A DNA stretch of 8,153 bases from Actinomycetes bacterium (GTDB lineage: Bacteria > Actinomycetota > Actinomycetes > Actinomycetales > Demequinaceae), in the NCBI GenBank assembly GCA_023428185.1, contig JAEYYZ010000107.1, positions 1 to 8,153 of the forward strand, in the 5' to 3' direction. The position numbers and the translations under genes are program-made. Below the pieces are notes generated by a model that saw only the letters and a program-made list of their open reading frames with translations, was not told the origin of the DNA and did not search any database. Of this stretch, positions 1 through 7,052 are shown piece after piece. Each line of letters starts with the position of its first letter. Within the stretch, counting starts at the first letter, position 1.

Positions 1-120
1 CCGGTAATCCAGCGTGCGCAATCGCGCGGTGCCACCGAGGAGTACGCCAAGGCTCTCGGTTCCTTGAGGCTCACCGATGTAGTGAACCCCAGTGACATTG
101 AGGGTTTGGTAGTCCGGTAG
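1..120 (+). CDS. 3' end of an unidentified protein (partial)
   Basis: Frame 1 is open from the left edge to a TAG stop at 118-120 and gives the last 39 residues of a protein that begins outside the window. The tail is charged and mixed, ending in DIEGLVVR, with no membrane segment or recognisable motif, so I do not name a function. The reading is favoured because the other two plus-strand frames hit stops, codon third positions are mostly G/C, and the stop lies only nine bases from the convergent stop of the phosphatase gene, a tight packing typical of real gene ends. A minus-strand frame starting with an ATG near position 95 is also open to the edge but lacks a ribosome-binding site, so it is the weaker alternative. 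Confidence 0.5.
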   Translation, partial: PVIQRAQSRGATEEYAKALGSLRLTDVVNPSDIEGLVVR

Positions 121-129
121 CGGCGCAGG

Positions 130-957
130 CTAGTGAAGCCCCAGCCCGTCGCGCACGTGCTCCCAAATGCTGGGGTGCGCGGTAAGTAACCCCTTGCGGC
201 CGTCGCCGGGCACATACTCAGAGCCATCAAACCGGCCGACGCGTAACCCGGCTTCCGTCACCAGCAACCCGCCGGGCGCGTGGTCCCACGGTAAGGACCG
301 TGAGAACACCACGTAGTCCTTGTCGCCCGTCAGCACGTCGTAGTAGTCCCAGCCGGCGCAGAACCGCAGATCCACAGTGGGTCCCACCTTCTCGGCGCGC
401 GCGTAGACCTCATCTGCGTTGTCCATGAAAAGCCGGGCACCAATGGCACCGCGAGGCGCGTCCGGATTGGCGGGCACGGGCGTAGGCACGCGCGAGCCGT
501 CAATGAAGGTGCCTTGGCCGCGCGCGCCCCAGATTTCGCGCCCCACCACAGGGTGCGTGATCCAGGCACCTTCGGTGCGTCCGCCCACCACCAACGCGAT
601 CATGCACGCAAAGTCCTCTTGACCAGCCACAAAGTTGCGGGTGCCGTCCACGGGGTCGACCAACCAGCAAGCATCGGCCCCCGCAACCAAGTCGGCGAGT
701 TCCGGGCGGGCGCTCGTGGCCTCTTCTCCCACTACGGGAATGTCCAGCAGCTCGCGCAACGCCGCAGTCAGTTGCTTCTCGGCCAGCACGTCCGCATCCG
801 TGACCACGTCCCATTCCGCGGTCTTGGTGCGCACGTCGCCATCCACGAGCGAACGCCACCTCGGCATGATCTCGGTGGCAGCTGCATGGGCCATGGCGGC
901 GAACACCGCTCGGGTCAAAGCAGGGGTCACCGTGGGGTTCAGCGCAGGGGAGCTCAT
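130..957 (-). CDS. Inositol monophosphatase family protein
   Basis: A 275-residue Mg2+-dependent phosphomonoesterase of the IMPase fold, acting in the cytoplasm. All metal-binding signatures are visible: DVVTDAD at about 50-56, GEE at 77-79, DPVDGTRNF at 101-109 (D101, D104, G105, T106) and WDHAPGG at 224-230 (D225). The length matches the family. In actinobacteria such proteins hydrolyse myo-inositol-1-phosphate (feeding phosphatidylinositol or mycothiol-type pathways), histidinol phosphate (HisN type) or related sugar phosphates. The motifs alone do not settle the substrate, so no symbol is given. The ATG at 957 is chosen because the frame is open there; a GGAG lies only two bases upstream, which is too close for a good site, and the in-frame ATG at residue 22 is a possible later start. 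It is divergent from topA and convergent with the partial gene at the left edge. Confidence 0.9.
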   Translation of the reverse strand: MSSPALNPTVTPALTRAVFAAMAHAAATEIMPRWRSLVDGDVRTKTAEWDVVTDADVLAEKQLTAALRELLDIPVVGEEATSARPELADLVAGADACWLVDPVDGTRNFVAGQEDFACMIALVVGGRTEGAWITHPVVGREIWGARGQGTFIDGSRVPTPVPANPDAPRGAIGARLFMDNADEVYARAEKVGPTVDLRFCAGWDYYDVLTGDKDYVVFSRSLPWDHAPGGLLVTEAGLRVGRFDGSEYVPGDGRKGLLTAHPSIWEHVRDGLGLH

Positions 958-1099
958 GGCTCCATCGTGTCAGGCTTCACGGCACACTCAGCCCCCTTCA
1001 TGGGACCCACGGCAAGCATCGGCGCTGGGCGTATGTATTCTGTGACCGTTCCAGCGGCACGGATTCACCCTTACGGTGCTGCTTCTAGAGGTAGGTCTG
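958..1099. promoter_or_regulatory. Divergent intergenic region between phosphatase gene and topA
   Basis: This 142-base gap must hold promoters for two divergent genes. The most A/T-rich island is TATGTATTCT at 1032-1041. TATTCT at 1036-1041 could be a -10 element for topA, giving a leader of about 50 bases, but no convincing -35 element sits 16-18 bases upstream. The same island read on the other strand could serve the phosphatase gene. I see no riboswitch-like structure. Supercoiling-dependent control of topA is known in other bacteria, but nothing here demonstrates it. Confidence 0.35.
1087..1095 (+). promoter_or_regulatory. Shine-Dalgarno sequence that fixes the topA start
   Basis: AGAGGTAGG lies four bases before the ATG at 1100. 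An in-frame GTG at 1076 would add eight residues (MLLLEVGL) but would have this purine-rich site inside the coding region and no site of its own. The ATG start also places the conserved RKLVIVESPTK segment at the very N-terminus, as is usual in the family. Confidence 0.8.
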
Positions 1100-3772
1100 A
1101 TGCCCCGCAAACTCGTCATCGTTGAGTCGCCCACTAAGTCGCGCACCATTGGCGGCTACCTTGGCGCTGACTACGACGTGGTGTCCAGCGTTGGCCACAT
1201 CCGTGACTTGCCTCAACCCAGCGAACTGCCTGCGGGCAAGCGCGAGGGTTCCGTTGGCAAGTTCGCGGTGGATGTGGACAACGGCTTTGAGCCGTACTAC
1301 GTGGTGAGCCCTGAGAAGAAGAAGGTTGTGGCCGAGATCAAGGCCAAACTCAAGGACGCGAGCGAGGTGTATCTCGCCACTGATGAGGACCGCGAGGGAG
1401 AGGCCATCGCGTGGCACTTGCTCGAGGTGCTCCAGCCCAAGGTGCCCGTCAAGCGCCTCGCATTCCACGAGATCACGCCTGAGGGTATTGCCCGCGCGCT
1501 TGAGCACCCTCGCGACGTGGACATGCCGCTAGTGGACGCCCAAGAGGCGCGCCGCGTGCTTGACCGGCTCTACGGTTACGAAGTTTCACCCGTGCTGTGG
1601 CGCAAGGTTGCGCCCGGGCTCAGTGCCGGCCGCGTGCAGTCCATCGCTTTGCGCTTGGTGGTGGACCGCGAGCGCGAGCGCATGGCATTCCAGTCAGCGG
1701 AGTACTGGGACCTCACAGCGCAGTTCACCGCCGAACATGGCGCCGACGCCGGACGCACCTTCACCGCCAAGCTTCAGTCGGTAGACGGCAAGCGGGTAGC
1801 GACGGGCAAGGACTTCACTGACCGCGGTGTGCTGAAGACGGACGATGCCAAGGTCACCCACTTGAGCGCCGCGGCTGCCGCTGCGCTCGCGGCTGGCCTT
1901 GCCGACTCTGCCTTTGCTGTGACGAGCGTGGAGTCCAAGCCATACAAGCGTCGTCCCGCTGCCCCCTTCATCACGTCCACGCTTATCCAAGAAGCCAGCC
2001 GCAAACTGCGCCTTGGCGCCCGTGAGGCCATGCGCACCGCCCAGGGTCTCTATGAGCGCGGATACATCACGTATATGAGGACGGACTCGCCCACACTGTC
2101 AGGCGAAGCGATCCGTGCCGCCCGCAAGCAAGCGGTGGAACTCTACGGCCCGGAATCCGTGCCCCCCGCGCCACGCACCTACGCTTCCAAGGACACCAAC
2201 GCTCAAGAGGCGCACGAGGCGATCCGCCCTGCTGGTGACTCCTTCCGCACGCCGGACTCTGTTCGCGCAGAGTTGCGCGGCGACGAGTTCAAGATGTACG
2301 AACTCATCTGGAAGCGCACCGTCGCCTCCCAAATGGCCGACGCCGCTGGCACCACCGCCACGGTCAAGATTGGCGCCAAGAGTGCAGTGGGCCACGCGGT
2401 GGAGTTCTCCGCATCCGGCACCATCATCACGTTCCCTGGGTTCTTGGCTGCGTACGAAGAGTCTCGCGAAGAGGCGAGGTACGAAGAAGAGCGCAAGAAC
2501 CAAGTGCGCGCTGAAGAGGAGCGCTTGCCGCAGGTTGCCGAGGGAGACTCAGTTGGGGCATCGGACCTTGAACCCGTGAGCCACTCCACCACGCCCCCAC
2601 CACGATTCACGCAGGGCTCCATGATCAAGGAGTTGGAAGACCGCAAGTTCGGCCGCCCGTCTACGTACGCCTCCACCGTGGACCTCATTGTGGCGCGCGG
2701 GTATGTGCGCGTGGTGGCGCAGACGCTGATCCCCACGTGGATTGCGTTCTCGATTGTGGGCCTCATGGAGCAGCATTTTCAGTGGCTCATCGACTACGAC
2801 TTCACGGCGGACATGGAAGCGGACCTTGACCGCATTGCTTCCGGGGACCTGGAAAAGGCGGAGTGGCTGAGCCAGTTCTACTTTGGCACCGGCGGTGAGA
2901 CCGGGCGCGAAGAAGGCCTCAAGCACTTGGTGGAGGACTTGGGCGACATTGACGCCCGCGCCATCAACACCTTCCCCGTGGGTGAAGGCATCTCGCTGCG
3001 CGTAGGCCGGTATGGCCCGTACATCGAGCGTGAGGTGGACGGCGAGGTGCAGCGCGCATCCGTCCCTGAGGACCTGGCGCCCGACGAACTCACCGTGGCG
3101 CGTTCCGAAGAACTATTTACCCGCCAAGGTGGGGACGAGCGCTCGCTCGGTACCCACCCTGAGACCGGCCGCGAGATTGTGGCGCGGGCCGGCCGCTTTG
3201 GTCCGTACGTCACGGAGATCTTGCCTGAAGGATCCAAGGAGAAGGCGCGTACGGGCTCGTTGTTCGCGTCGATGCAACTCGAGACGGTGACCCTGGAGGA
3301 CGCCGTGAAGTTGCTCTCGCTGCCGCGCGTGGTGGGTGTTGCTCCTGACGGTGAGGAGATCACTGCACAGAACGGCCGTTACGGTCCGTACCTCAAGAAG
3401 GGCACTGACTCCCGCACGCTCGCGTCCGAGGACCAGTTGCTGGACATAGGGCTTGAAGAGGCGCTCGCGATCTACGCAGAACCCAAGCGCGGCCGTGGCC
3501 GCGTCGCGGCGCCGCCGCTCAAGGAATACGGCATCGACCCTGTGAGTGAGAAGCCCATCGTGGCTAAGTCCGGCCGCTTTGGTGACTACATCACCGACGG
3601 CACCACCAACGTGACCATCCCGCGCGGCGAGACGGTGGAGACCATCACCCCGGAACGAGCCGTGGAGATGCTCGCCGACAAGCGTGCCAAGGGCCCCGCC
3701 AAGAAGCCTGCCCGCAAGCCCGCCGCCCGCAAGCCCGCGGCCAAGAAGAAGGCAACGCCCAAGAAGAAGTAA
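1100..3772 (+). CDS. topA: DNA topoisomerase I (type IA)
   Basis: An 890-residue enzyme that relaxes negative supercoils by passing strands through a transient 5'-phosphotyrosine break. The Toprim domain starts at residue 4 with KLVIVESPTK (E9) and carries the metal-binding TDEDREGE at 94-101 (D95, D97, E99). The core follows, with GLSAGRVQS at 173-181, catalytic Tyr325 in ITYMRTDS, AQEAHEAIRP at 368-377 and FGRPSTYAS at 517-525. The C-terminal part has four topoisomerase C-terminal repeats, each built round GR(Y/F)G(P/D)Y, at about 636-641, 698-703, 759-764 and 825-830. It ends in a lysine-, alanine- and proline-rich tail (about 860-890). There are no zinc-finger cysteines; in fact the protein has no cysteine at all. 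Zinc-free TopA with a basic tail is the actinobacterial pattern, where the tail is known to aid DNA binding and processivity. It is followed by a strong hairpin, so it probably forms a single-gene transcription unit. Confidence 0.98.
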   Translation: MPRKLVIVESPTKSRTIGGYLGADYDVVSSVGHIRDLPQPSELPAGKREGSVGKFAVDVDNGFEPYYVVSPEKKKVVAEIKAKLKDASEVYLATDEDREGEAIAWHLLEVLQPKVPVKRLAFHEITPEGIARALEHPRDVDMPLVDAQEARRVLDRLYGYEVSPVLWRKVAPGLSAGRVQSIALRLVVDRERERMAFQSAEYWDLTAQFTAEHGADAGRTFTAKLQSVDGKRVATGKDFTDRGVLKTDDAKVTHLSAAAAAALAAGLADSAFAVTSVESKPYKRRPAAPFITSTLIQEASRKLRLGAREAMRTAQGLYERGYITYMRTDSPTLSGEAIRAARKQAVELYGPESVPPAPRTYASKDTNAQEAHEAIRPAGDSFRTPDSVRAELRGDEFKMYELIWKRTVASQMADAAGTTATVKIGAKSAVGHAVEFSASGTIITFPGFLAAYEESREEARYEEERKNQVRAEEERLPQVAEGDSVGASDLEPVSHSTTPPPRFTQGSMIKELEDRKFGRPSTYASTVDLIVARGYVRVVAQTLIPTWIAFSIVGLMEQHFQWLIDYDFTADMEADLDRIASGDLEKAEWLSQFYFGTGGETGREEGLKHLVEDLGDIDARAINTFPVGEGISLRVGRYGPYIEREVDGEVQRASVPEDLAPDELTVARSEELFTRQGGDERSLGTHPETGREIVARAGRFGPYVTEILPEGSKEKARTGSLFASMQLETVTLEDAVKLLSLPRVVGVAPDGEEITAQNGRYGPYLKKGTDSRTLASEDQLLDIGLEEALAIYAEPKRGRGRVAAPPLKEYGIDPVSEKPIVAKSGRFGDYITDGTTNVTIPRGETVETITPERAVEMLADKRAKGPAKKPARKPAARKPAAKKKATPKKK
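3666..3769 (+). repeat. Lysine-rich low-complexity tail of TopA
   Basis: The last 35 or so codons of topA encode a tail dominated by K, A, P and R, including KKPARKPAARKPAAKKK and ending KKK. At DNA level the unit is a loose repeat of aag/cgc + aag/ccc/gcc codons (for example cgcaagcccgc, which occurs twice). Tails of this type in Streptomyces and Mycobacterium TopA are known to bind DNA non-specifically. Repeats like this can vary in length between strains by slippage. Confidence 0.75.
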
Positions 3773-3788
3773 CCACGTCGCTAGACCA

Positions 3789-3821
3789 CAACGGCCCCGG
3801 CAGATTCGCCAGGGGCCGTTG
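3789..3821. terminator. Probable bidirectional terminator hairpin
   Basis: CAACGGCCCC (3789-3798) pairs perfectly with GGGGCCGTTG (3812-3821), a ten-base-pair G/C-rich stem. Inside it, GGC (3799-3801) can pair with GCC (3808-3810), leaving a six-base loop and one bulged A. It lies 16 bases after the topA stop and 14 bases before the convergent MMPL stop, so it can end transcripts from both sides. Only a weak T-rich stretch follows on the plus strand (ctgtgtctt), as is usual for terminators in high-GC actinobacteria. Confidence 0.85.
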
Positions 3822-3835
3822 CTGTGTCTTGGCTC

Positions 3836-5875
3836 TTACGCCTCGACGGGTTCAGGCGTCTTGATGCGCTTGGGCCACCAGAAGCGGTCGCCCAGCACTA
3901 GGGCGATGGCCGGCACGAGCATGGTGCGCACCACCAACGTGTCCAACAGCACGCCAATGCACACGATGAGCCCAAGCTGCGCGAGCACCACCAGGGGTAG
4001 CACGCCAAGGACCGCGAACACCGCCGCGAGCAAGATTCCCGCCGAGGTGATCACGCCACCGGTGGCGCCGAGCGCCCGCAACATGCCCTCCCGGGTGCCA
4101 TGCTCGCCGGCCTCCTCGCGCGCCCGCGTCACCAGGAAGATGTTGTAGTCCACACCGAGCGCCACCAGGAACAGGAAAGCGAACAGTGGCGCCGTCTCGT
4201 CGAGTGCGGAGTACCCGAGAACCTGAGTGACGATAAGCCACGCCGCGCCCAGCGCTGCACCGTACGTGGCGACCACAGTGGCCACCAGAATGATGGGCGC
4301 CAGGACGCCACGCAGAAGCACCATCAGCGCGCCCAACACCAACAGCAGGATCACCGGAATCAGCAGGAAGCGGTCTTTGGTGTTGGCCTCAGAGCCGTCG
4401 AGCGCTTGCGCTTCCGGACCGCTGACGTGAGTGTCCTCGAACCCCGCGAGGGCGTCACGGAGGGCGACCACGGTGGCCTTGGCATCGTCTGAGCCGTCGG
4501 TCGCCTCGAGCACCACTTGGATGGCTGCCACGCCTTCACCACTGGGCCCTGGCCGTGCCGATGCCACCCCCGGCACCGCGCTCGCTGCGGCAGCCACGGC
4601 ATCGGCGTCGGCACGAGTGACGATTTGCGTGGGGTTGGACGTGCCGCCAGGGAAGGACTCCGCAATACGTTCAGCGGCCGTGATCGATTCGGGGGTGGAA
4701 AGGAACTGCTCCGAGGTGTCCAGGCCGAGTTTGACGGACGTGCCACCCAGAGCGAGTGCCCCCAGGGTCGCCACTACCGCGATTCCCGCGACGAGCGGCC
4801 GCTTGGCCACTGCATCGCCGATGCGCCGCCACACCGAGCGCGTTGCCGCCGCAGTCTTCTCGCCCACTTTGGGAGCGCGCGGCCAGAAGATGCCGCGCGG
4901 GAAGATCACGAGCGCGGACGGCAGTACACCGAGCACAAAGACCACCGCGGTCACGATGCCTACGGCACCAGCGACACCCAACCCACGAGTGGTGGGAATG
5001 AGAGAAAGCACGAGTACGAGCAGGCCGGCGACCACGGTGCCGCCCGAGGCAATGACGGGCTCGGCGGTGCGGGTCACGGCGATGCGCATGGCCTCGCGAC
5101 GGTCGTCGGTGAGGCGCAGTTCGTCGCGATAACGGGAGATGAGTAGGAGCGCGTAGTTGGTGCCCGCGCCAAAGACCAGTACGGACAGGATGCCTACAGT
5201 CGACTCGTTCCACGGAATGCCCACGGCGGCGAGAACACGGGTGGCAAACACGGCGGCGGCTTGGTCCGCGATGCCCACCACGGTGAGCGGGATGAGCCAC
5301 AGCACTGGGCTGCGATAGGTGACGATGAGGAGTACCGCAACCACGAGCGCCGTGGCTCCCAGCAAACGGAAGTTCGCACCTGCGAAGACGCCGGCGAGGT
5401 CGGCCTCGATACCAGCGGGACCGCTTACCTGGACGGTGACGCCCTCGGGGCTTGCTTCGCGTAGGTCTTGTCGCAGTTGCTCCACGGAGTCCGCGAGCGA
5501 GGATGCAGAGGGGGAGTCGAGTTCGAGGAAGGCGAGGGCGGCGGTGCCATCGTCGGCGGGTATGGGCCCTTCGCCGCCCGCAGCAGTGATGGCTTGGGCG
5601 ATGCCACCGATTTGTGCCTGGTCAAGCGTGCCTTGGTCCGCGCTGAAGATGATGACTGCGGCCGATGTCCCTGTGTCTGGGAGGCTTTGGGCGAGCGCGA
5701 TCGCCTCGGTGGAGTCGTAGCCTTCGGGGAGCTGGTCTGTGGCGAGCCGTTCCCGTTCGCCTTGGCCCAGCACTCCGATGGCCGCAAGGCCCAGAATCAA
5801 GGGCAGGATGGCGACGACGTATGCAGAAACCCGCCCGGTAGCGAAGGCGCGCCATCCGCGTGGCTGTTGGCTCAC
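3836..5875 (-). CDS. MMPL/RND family membrane transporter
   Basis: A 679-residue inner-membrane protein of the MMPL branch of the RND superfamily, which exports lipids, drugs or other hydrophobic compounds using the proton gradient. The layout is the usual duplicated one with about 12 membrane spans: TM1 (about 17-37), an extracytoplasmic domain (40-168), TM2-6 (about 170-325), a cytoplasmic linker, TM7 (about 361-379), a second extracytoplasmic domain (380-500) and TM8-12 (about 502-662). TM4 carries GAGTNYALLLISRYRDEL (236-253) and TM10 carries LGVDYNIFLVTRAREE (573-588), the paired proton-relay positions. The TM4 position is Asn240 instead of the Asp seen in MmpL3-type pumps, while TM10 keeps Asp576-Tyr577. 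Translation starts at GTG 5875, preceded by GAGGAG with a five-base gap. It is shorter than mycobacterial MmpL proteins and lacks their long C-terminal tail. It diverges from a marR gene that probably controls it. The substrate cannot be read from sequence. Confidence 0.93.
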   Translation of the reverse strand: MSQQPRGWRAFATGRVSAYVVAILPLILGLAAIGVLGQGERERLATDQLPEGYDSTEAIALAQSLPDTGTSAAVIIFSADQGTLDQAQIGGIAQAITAAGGEGPIPADDGTAALAFLELDSPSASSLADSVEQLRQDLREASPEGVTVQVSGPAGIEADLAGVFAGANFRLLGATALVVAVLLIVTYRSPVLWLIPLTVVGIADQAAAVFATRVLAAVGIPWNESTVGILSVLVFGAGTNYALLLISRYRDELRLTDDRREAMRIAVTRTAEPVIASGGTVVAGLLVLVLSLIPTTRGLGVAGAVGIVTAVVFVLGVLPSALVIFPRGIFWPRAPKVGEKTAAATRSVWRRIGDAVAKRPLVAGIAVVATLGALALGGTSVKLGLDTSEQFLSTPESITAAERIAESFPGGTSNPTQIVTRADADAVAAAASAVPGVASARPGPSGEGVAAIQVVLEATDGSDDAKATVVALRDALAGFEDTHVSGPEAQALDGSEANTKDRFLLIPVILLLVLGALMVLLRGVLAPIILVATVVATYGAALGAAWLIVTQVLGYSALDETAPLFAFLFLVALGVDYNIFLVTRAREEAGEHGTREGMLRALGATGGVITSAGILLAAVFAVLGVLPLVVLAQLGLIVCIGVLLDTLVVRTMLVPAIALVLGDRFWWPKRIKTPEPVEA

Positions 5876-5880
5876 AACTG

Positions 5881-5886
5881 CTCCTC
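5881..5886 (-). promoter_or_regulatory. Shine-Dalgarno sequence for the GTG start of the MMPL gene
   Basis: On the minus strand GAGGAG lies five bases before the GTG at 5875. It is a near-consensus site and supports this non-ATG start. No upstream in-frame start is plausible because the gap to the divergent gene is only 56 bases. Confidence 0.8.
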
Positions 5887-5895
5887 AAGGTAAGA

Positions 5896-5906
5896 TTGCT
5901 AAGCAA
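5896..5906. promoter_or_regulatory. Palindrome, probable MarR operator
   Basis: TTGCTAAGCAA is a perfect inverted repeat of five bases around one central A, sitting in the 56-base gap between the divergent MMPL and marR starts. MarR-family dimers typically bind short, near-perfect palindromes of this size placed over divergent promoters, so this is the natural candidate for binding by the neighbouring regulator. The position allows one site to control both genes. The surrounding stretch 5887-5934 is markedly richer in A/T than its neighbourhood and must contain both promoters, but I could not assign clear -35/-10 pairs. Confidence 0.6.
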
Positions 5907-5919
5907 AGAAGTAATTAAG

Positions 5920-5925
5920 TAGGTG
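5920..5925 (+). promoter_or_regulatory. Shine-Dalgarno sequence that selects the marR start
   Basis: TAGGTG (5920-5925) lies six bases before the ATG at 5932. The in-frame GTG at 5923 overlaps this site and has only A/T-rich sequence upstream, so the ATG is preferred. Choosing the GTG would add three residues (MNY). Confidence 0.6.
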
Positions 5926-5931
5926 AACTAT

Positions 5932-6405
5932 ATGTCGGACGAATCCATTCCCGCCACTCCCGGCGCATGGGTGCAGACCGAGTCCCTGCTTCTTTTGCGT
6001 CACCTCATGGACCTCGGATCGCAACTGCGCCGCGAGGTCGCAGGACGCGTGGACCTCTCTGAGACGGAGATGCGCGCACTCGAACACATCTCCAAGCATG
6101 AGATGGGCCCAGCGGAAATCGCCCGCCTCATTGACGTCTCCACCGCCGCGTCCACGGGCATCGTGGATCGCCTCGAATCCAAAGGCCACGTTGAGCGCCA
6201 CCCACACCCCGAGGACCGCCGGCGCACGGTGGTCACGATGACTCCTCACGCGCGCGCCGAAGTCTTCCGGCACCTTGGCGGCATGTTCGCCGGCCTCGCC
6301 CGTGCCGATGCGGCGCTCACTGAAGAGGAGCGTGAGGTGGTGGTTCGCTACCTCAGTTCCGCAGTGGCCGCGGTCGAGTCCGCAATGCACCCAGACATAG
6401 GCTGA
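5932..6405 (+). CDS. MarR family transcriptional regulator
   Basis: A 157-residue cytoplasmic DNA-binding protein of the winged helix-turn-helix MarR family, normally a dimer that represses a neighbouring gene until a small ligand binds. An N-terminal helix (about 14-38) contributes to dimerisation. The helix-turn-helix runs from about 43 to 84, with MGPAEIARLIDVSTAAS leading into recognition helix STGIVDRLESKG. The wing is at about 88-103 with the hallmark EDRRRTVVTMT (D95, R96, R97). The C-terminal helices (about 105-150) complete the dimer interface. Length and order match the family. It contains no cysteine, so control by thiol oxidation (OhrR style) is unlikely and ligand control is the better guess. 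It diverges from the MMPL pump across a 56-base gap holding a perfect palindrome, which suggests it represses the pump and itself. Confidence 0.92.
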   Translation: MSDESIPATPGAWVQTESLLLLRHLMDLGSQLRREVAGRVDLSETEMRALEHISKHEMGPAEIARLIDVSTAASTGIVDRLESKGHVERHPHPEDRRRTVVTMTPHARAEVFRHLGGMFAGLARADAALTEEEREVVVRYLSSAVAAVESAMHPDIG

Positions 6406-6497
6406 AGTCACCCACAACGATTCACCCCACCACGGCGTTTTCAGGTCGGTGGGAGTTGCCGCGAGGCATCGCACCACCGAGCAACGTGGCTGACAAA

Positions 6498-6502
6498 AGG
6501 GG
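6498..6502 (+). promoter_or_regulatory. Shine-Dalgarno sequence that selects the sigma factor start
   Basis: AGGGG lies four bases before the ATG at 6507. Upstream in-frame candidates are the TTG at 6456, whose only purine run abuts the start codon directly, and the GTG at 6486, which has only a weak GAG. The ATG also starts the protein just before the first conserved helix. Confidence 0.65.
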
Positions 6503-6506
6503 CGTC

Positions 6507-7052
6507 ATGGCCGAGGCATCGACTCTGGAGCAAGTGCTCCGTGTCGCTGGCGCGCGCCTCACTGCCTACGGCTACGTGCTCACTGGAAGTCAAAGCGACG
6601 CGGAGGAACTGGTGCAAGAAGCGGTGGTGAAGACGTTTGTGCGGCGGCCCCGCCTTGACAACGCCGCCGCCGCTGAGCAGTACGTGCGCCTCACCATGAA
6701 GACCACCATGATCGACCGCGCCCGCAAGGCCGAGCGATTCCGCAAGCGGGCTCCCATGGAGGTCCAGCCGGAAACAACGCCCGACGCCGTGGTCGCCATC
6801 AGCCACCGGGTTGCCGTGTCCAAGGCGCTCGAGCAACTCAGCACTCAGCAACGTGTAGCCGTGGCTCTGCGGTACTGGGATGACTTGACGGTGCCGGAGA
6901 TCGCTGCCGAGATGAGGGTCAAGCCCGGCACCGTGAAGCGTTACCTGTTTGACGCGGCCGCGTCTCTGCGGCCGCTCTTGGGGGACCACGTGGAGCCCGA
7001 CGACAACGACATTCGCGTAGTGGGGCTCACCGACCGGAGGTCCAAGCGATGA
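6507..7052 (+). CDS. ECF RNA polymerase sigma factor, SigE-like family
   Basis: A 181-residue extracytoplasmic-function sigma factor that would direct RNA polymerase to a small stress regulon. Region 2 spans about 12-80, with AYGYVLTGSQSDAEELVQEA followed by VVKTF, the -10-recognising and core-binding helices. A linker (about 85-100) leads to region 4 at about 104-158, with LEQLSTQQRVAVALRYWDDL and the helix-turn-helix LTVPEIAAEMRVKPGTVKRY that reads the -35 element. There is no region 1.1 or 3 and no C-terminal extension beyond a short charged tail. The pattern (TGSxxDAEELVQEA; RYWDDLTVPEIA; GTVKRY) is that of the actinobacterial SigE-type ECF group. Its TGA overlaps the ATG of the next gene by four bases, so the two are translationally coupled, as is common for a sigma factor and its membrane-bound controller. 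A later or earlier start would not change the domains. Confidence 0.9.
   Translation: MAEASTLEQVLRVAGARLTAYGYVLTGSQSDAEELVQEAVVKTFVRRPRLDNAAAAEQYVRLTMKTTMIDRARKAERFRKRAPMEVQPETTPDAVVAISHRVAVSKALEQLSTQQRVAVALRYWDDLTVPEIAAEMRVKPGTVKRYLFDAAASLRPLLGDHVEPDDNDIRVVGLTDRRSKR
7036..7040 (+). promoter_or_regulatory. Shine-Dalgarno sequence for the membrane protein, inside the sigma gene
   Basis: GGAGG lies inside the last codons of the sigma factor gene, eight bases before the ATG at 7049. A second in-frame ATG at 7058 is 17 bases away from it, too far, so the first is used. The overlap of stop and start then allows both terminating and fresh ribosomes to begin here. Confidence 0.75.

Noticed and set aside
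130..957. Naming the phosphatase hisN or suhB
   Set aside because: The IMPase signatures are shared by inositol, histidinol and other sugar phosphatases. No neighbouring histidine or inositol pathway gene is visible to decide.
514..1125. Plus-strand open frame of 203 codons across the phosphatase gene and into the topA start
   Set aside because: It is antisense to intact catalytic motifs of the phosphatase and overlaps the topA start out of frame. Its composition is histidine-, arginine- and glycine-rich shadow sequence.
4431..5146. Two long plus-strand open frames (233 and 209 codons) opposite the MMPL gene
   Set aside because: The translations are low-complexity (A, R, S, T and G rich), have no ribosome-binding site or motif, and lie fully antisense to a well-supported membrane protein. 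Long empty frames are expected opposite G/C-rich genes.
6426..6453. Inverted repeat CCCACC / GGTGGG after marR as a terminator
   Set aside because: The stem is only six base pairs with a 16-base loop and no T-run follows. In the 101-base gap 6406-6506 I see nothing stronger, so marR has no convincing terminator and the sigma gene no convincing promoter.
6450..6483. GGGAGTT as an ECF-type -35 element giving self-activation of the sigma factor
   Set aside because: It differs from the common GGAAC core, and no matching -10 (CGTC or GTT type) appears at 16-18 bases. It was not counted as a promoter.
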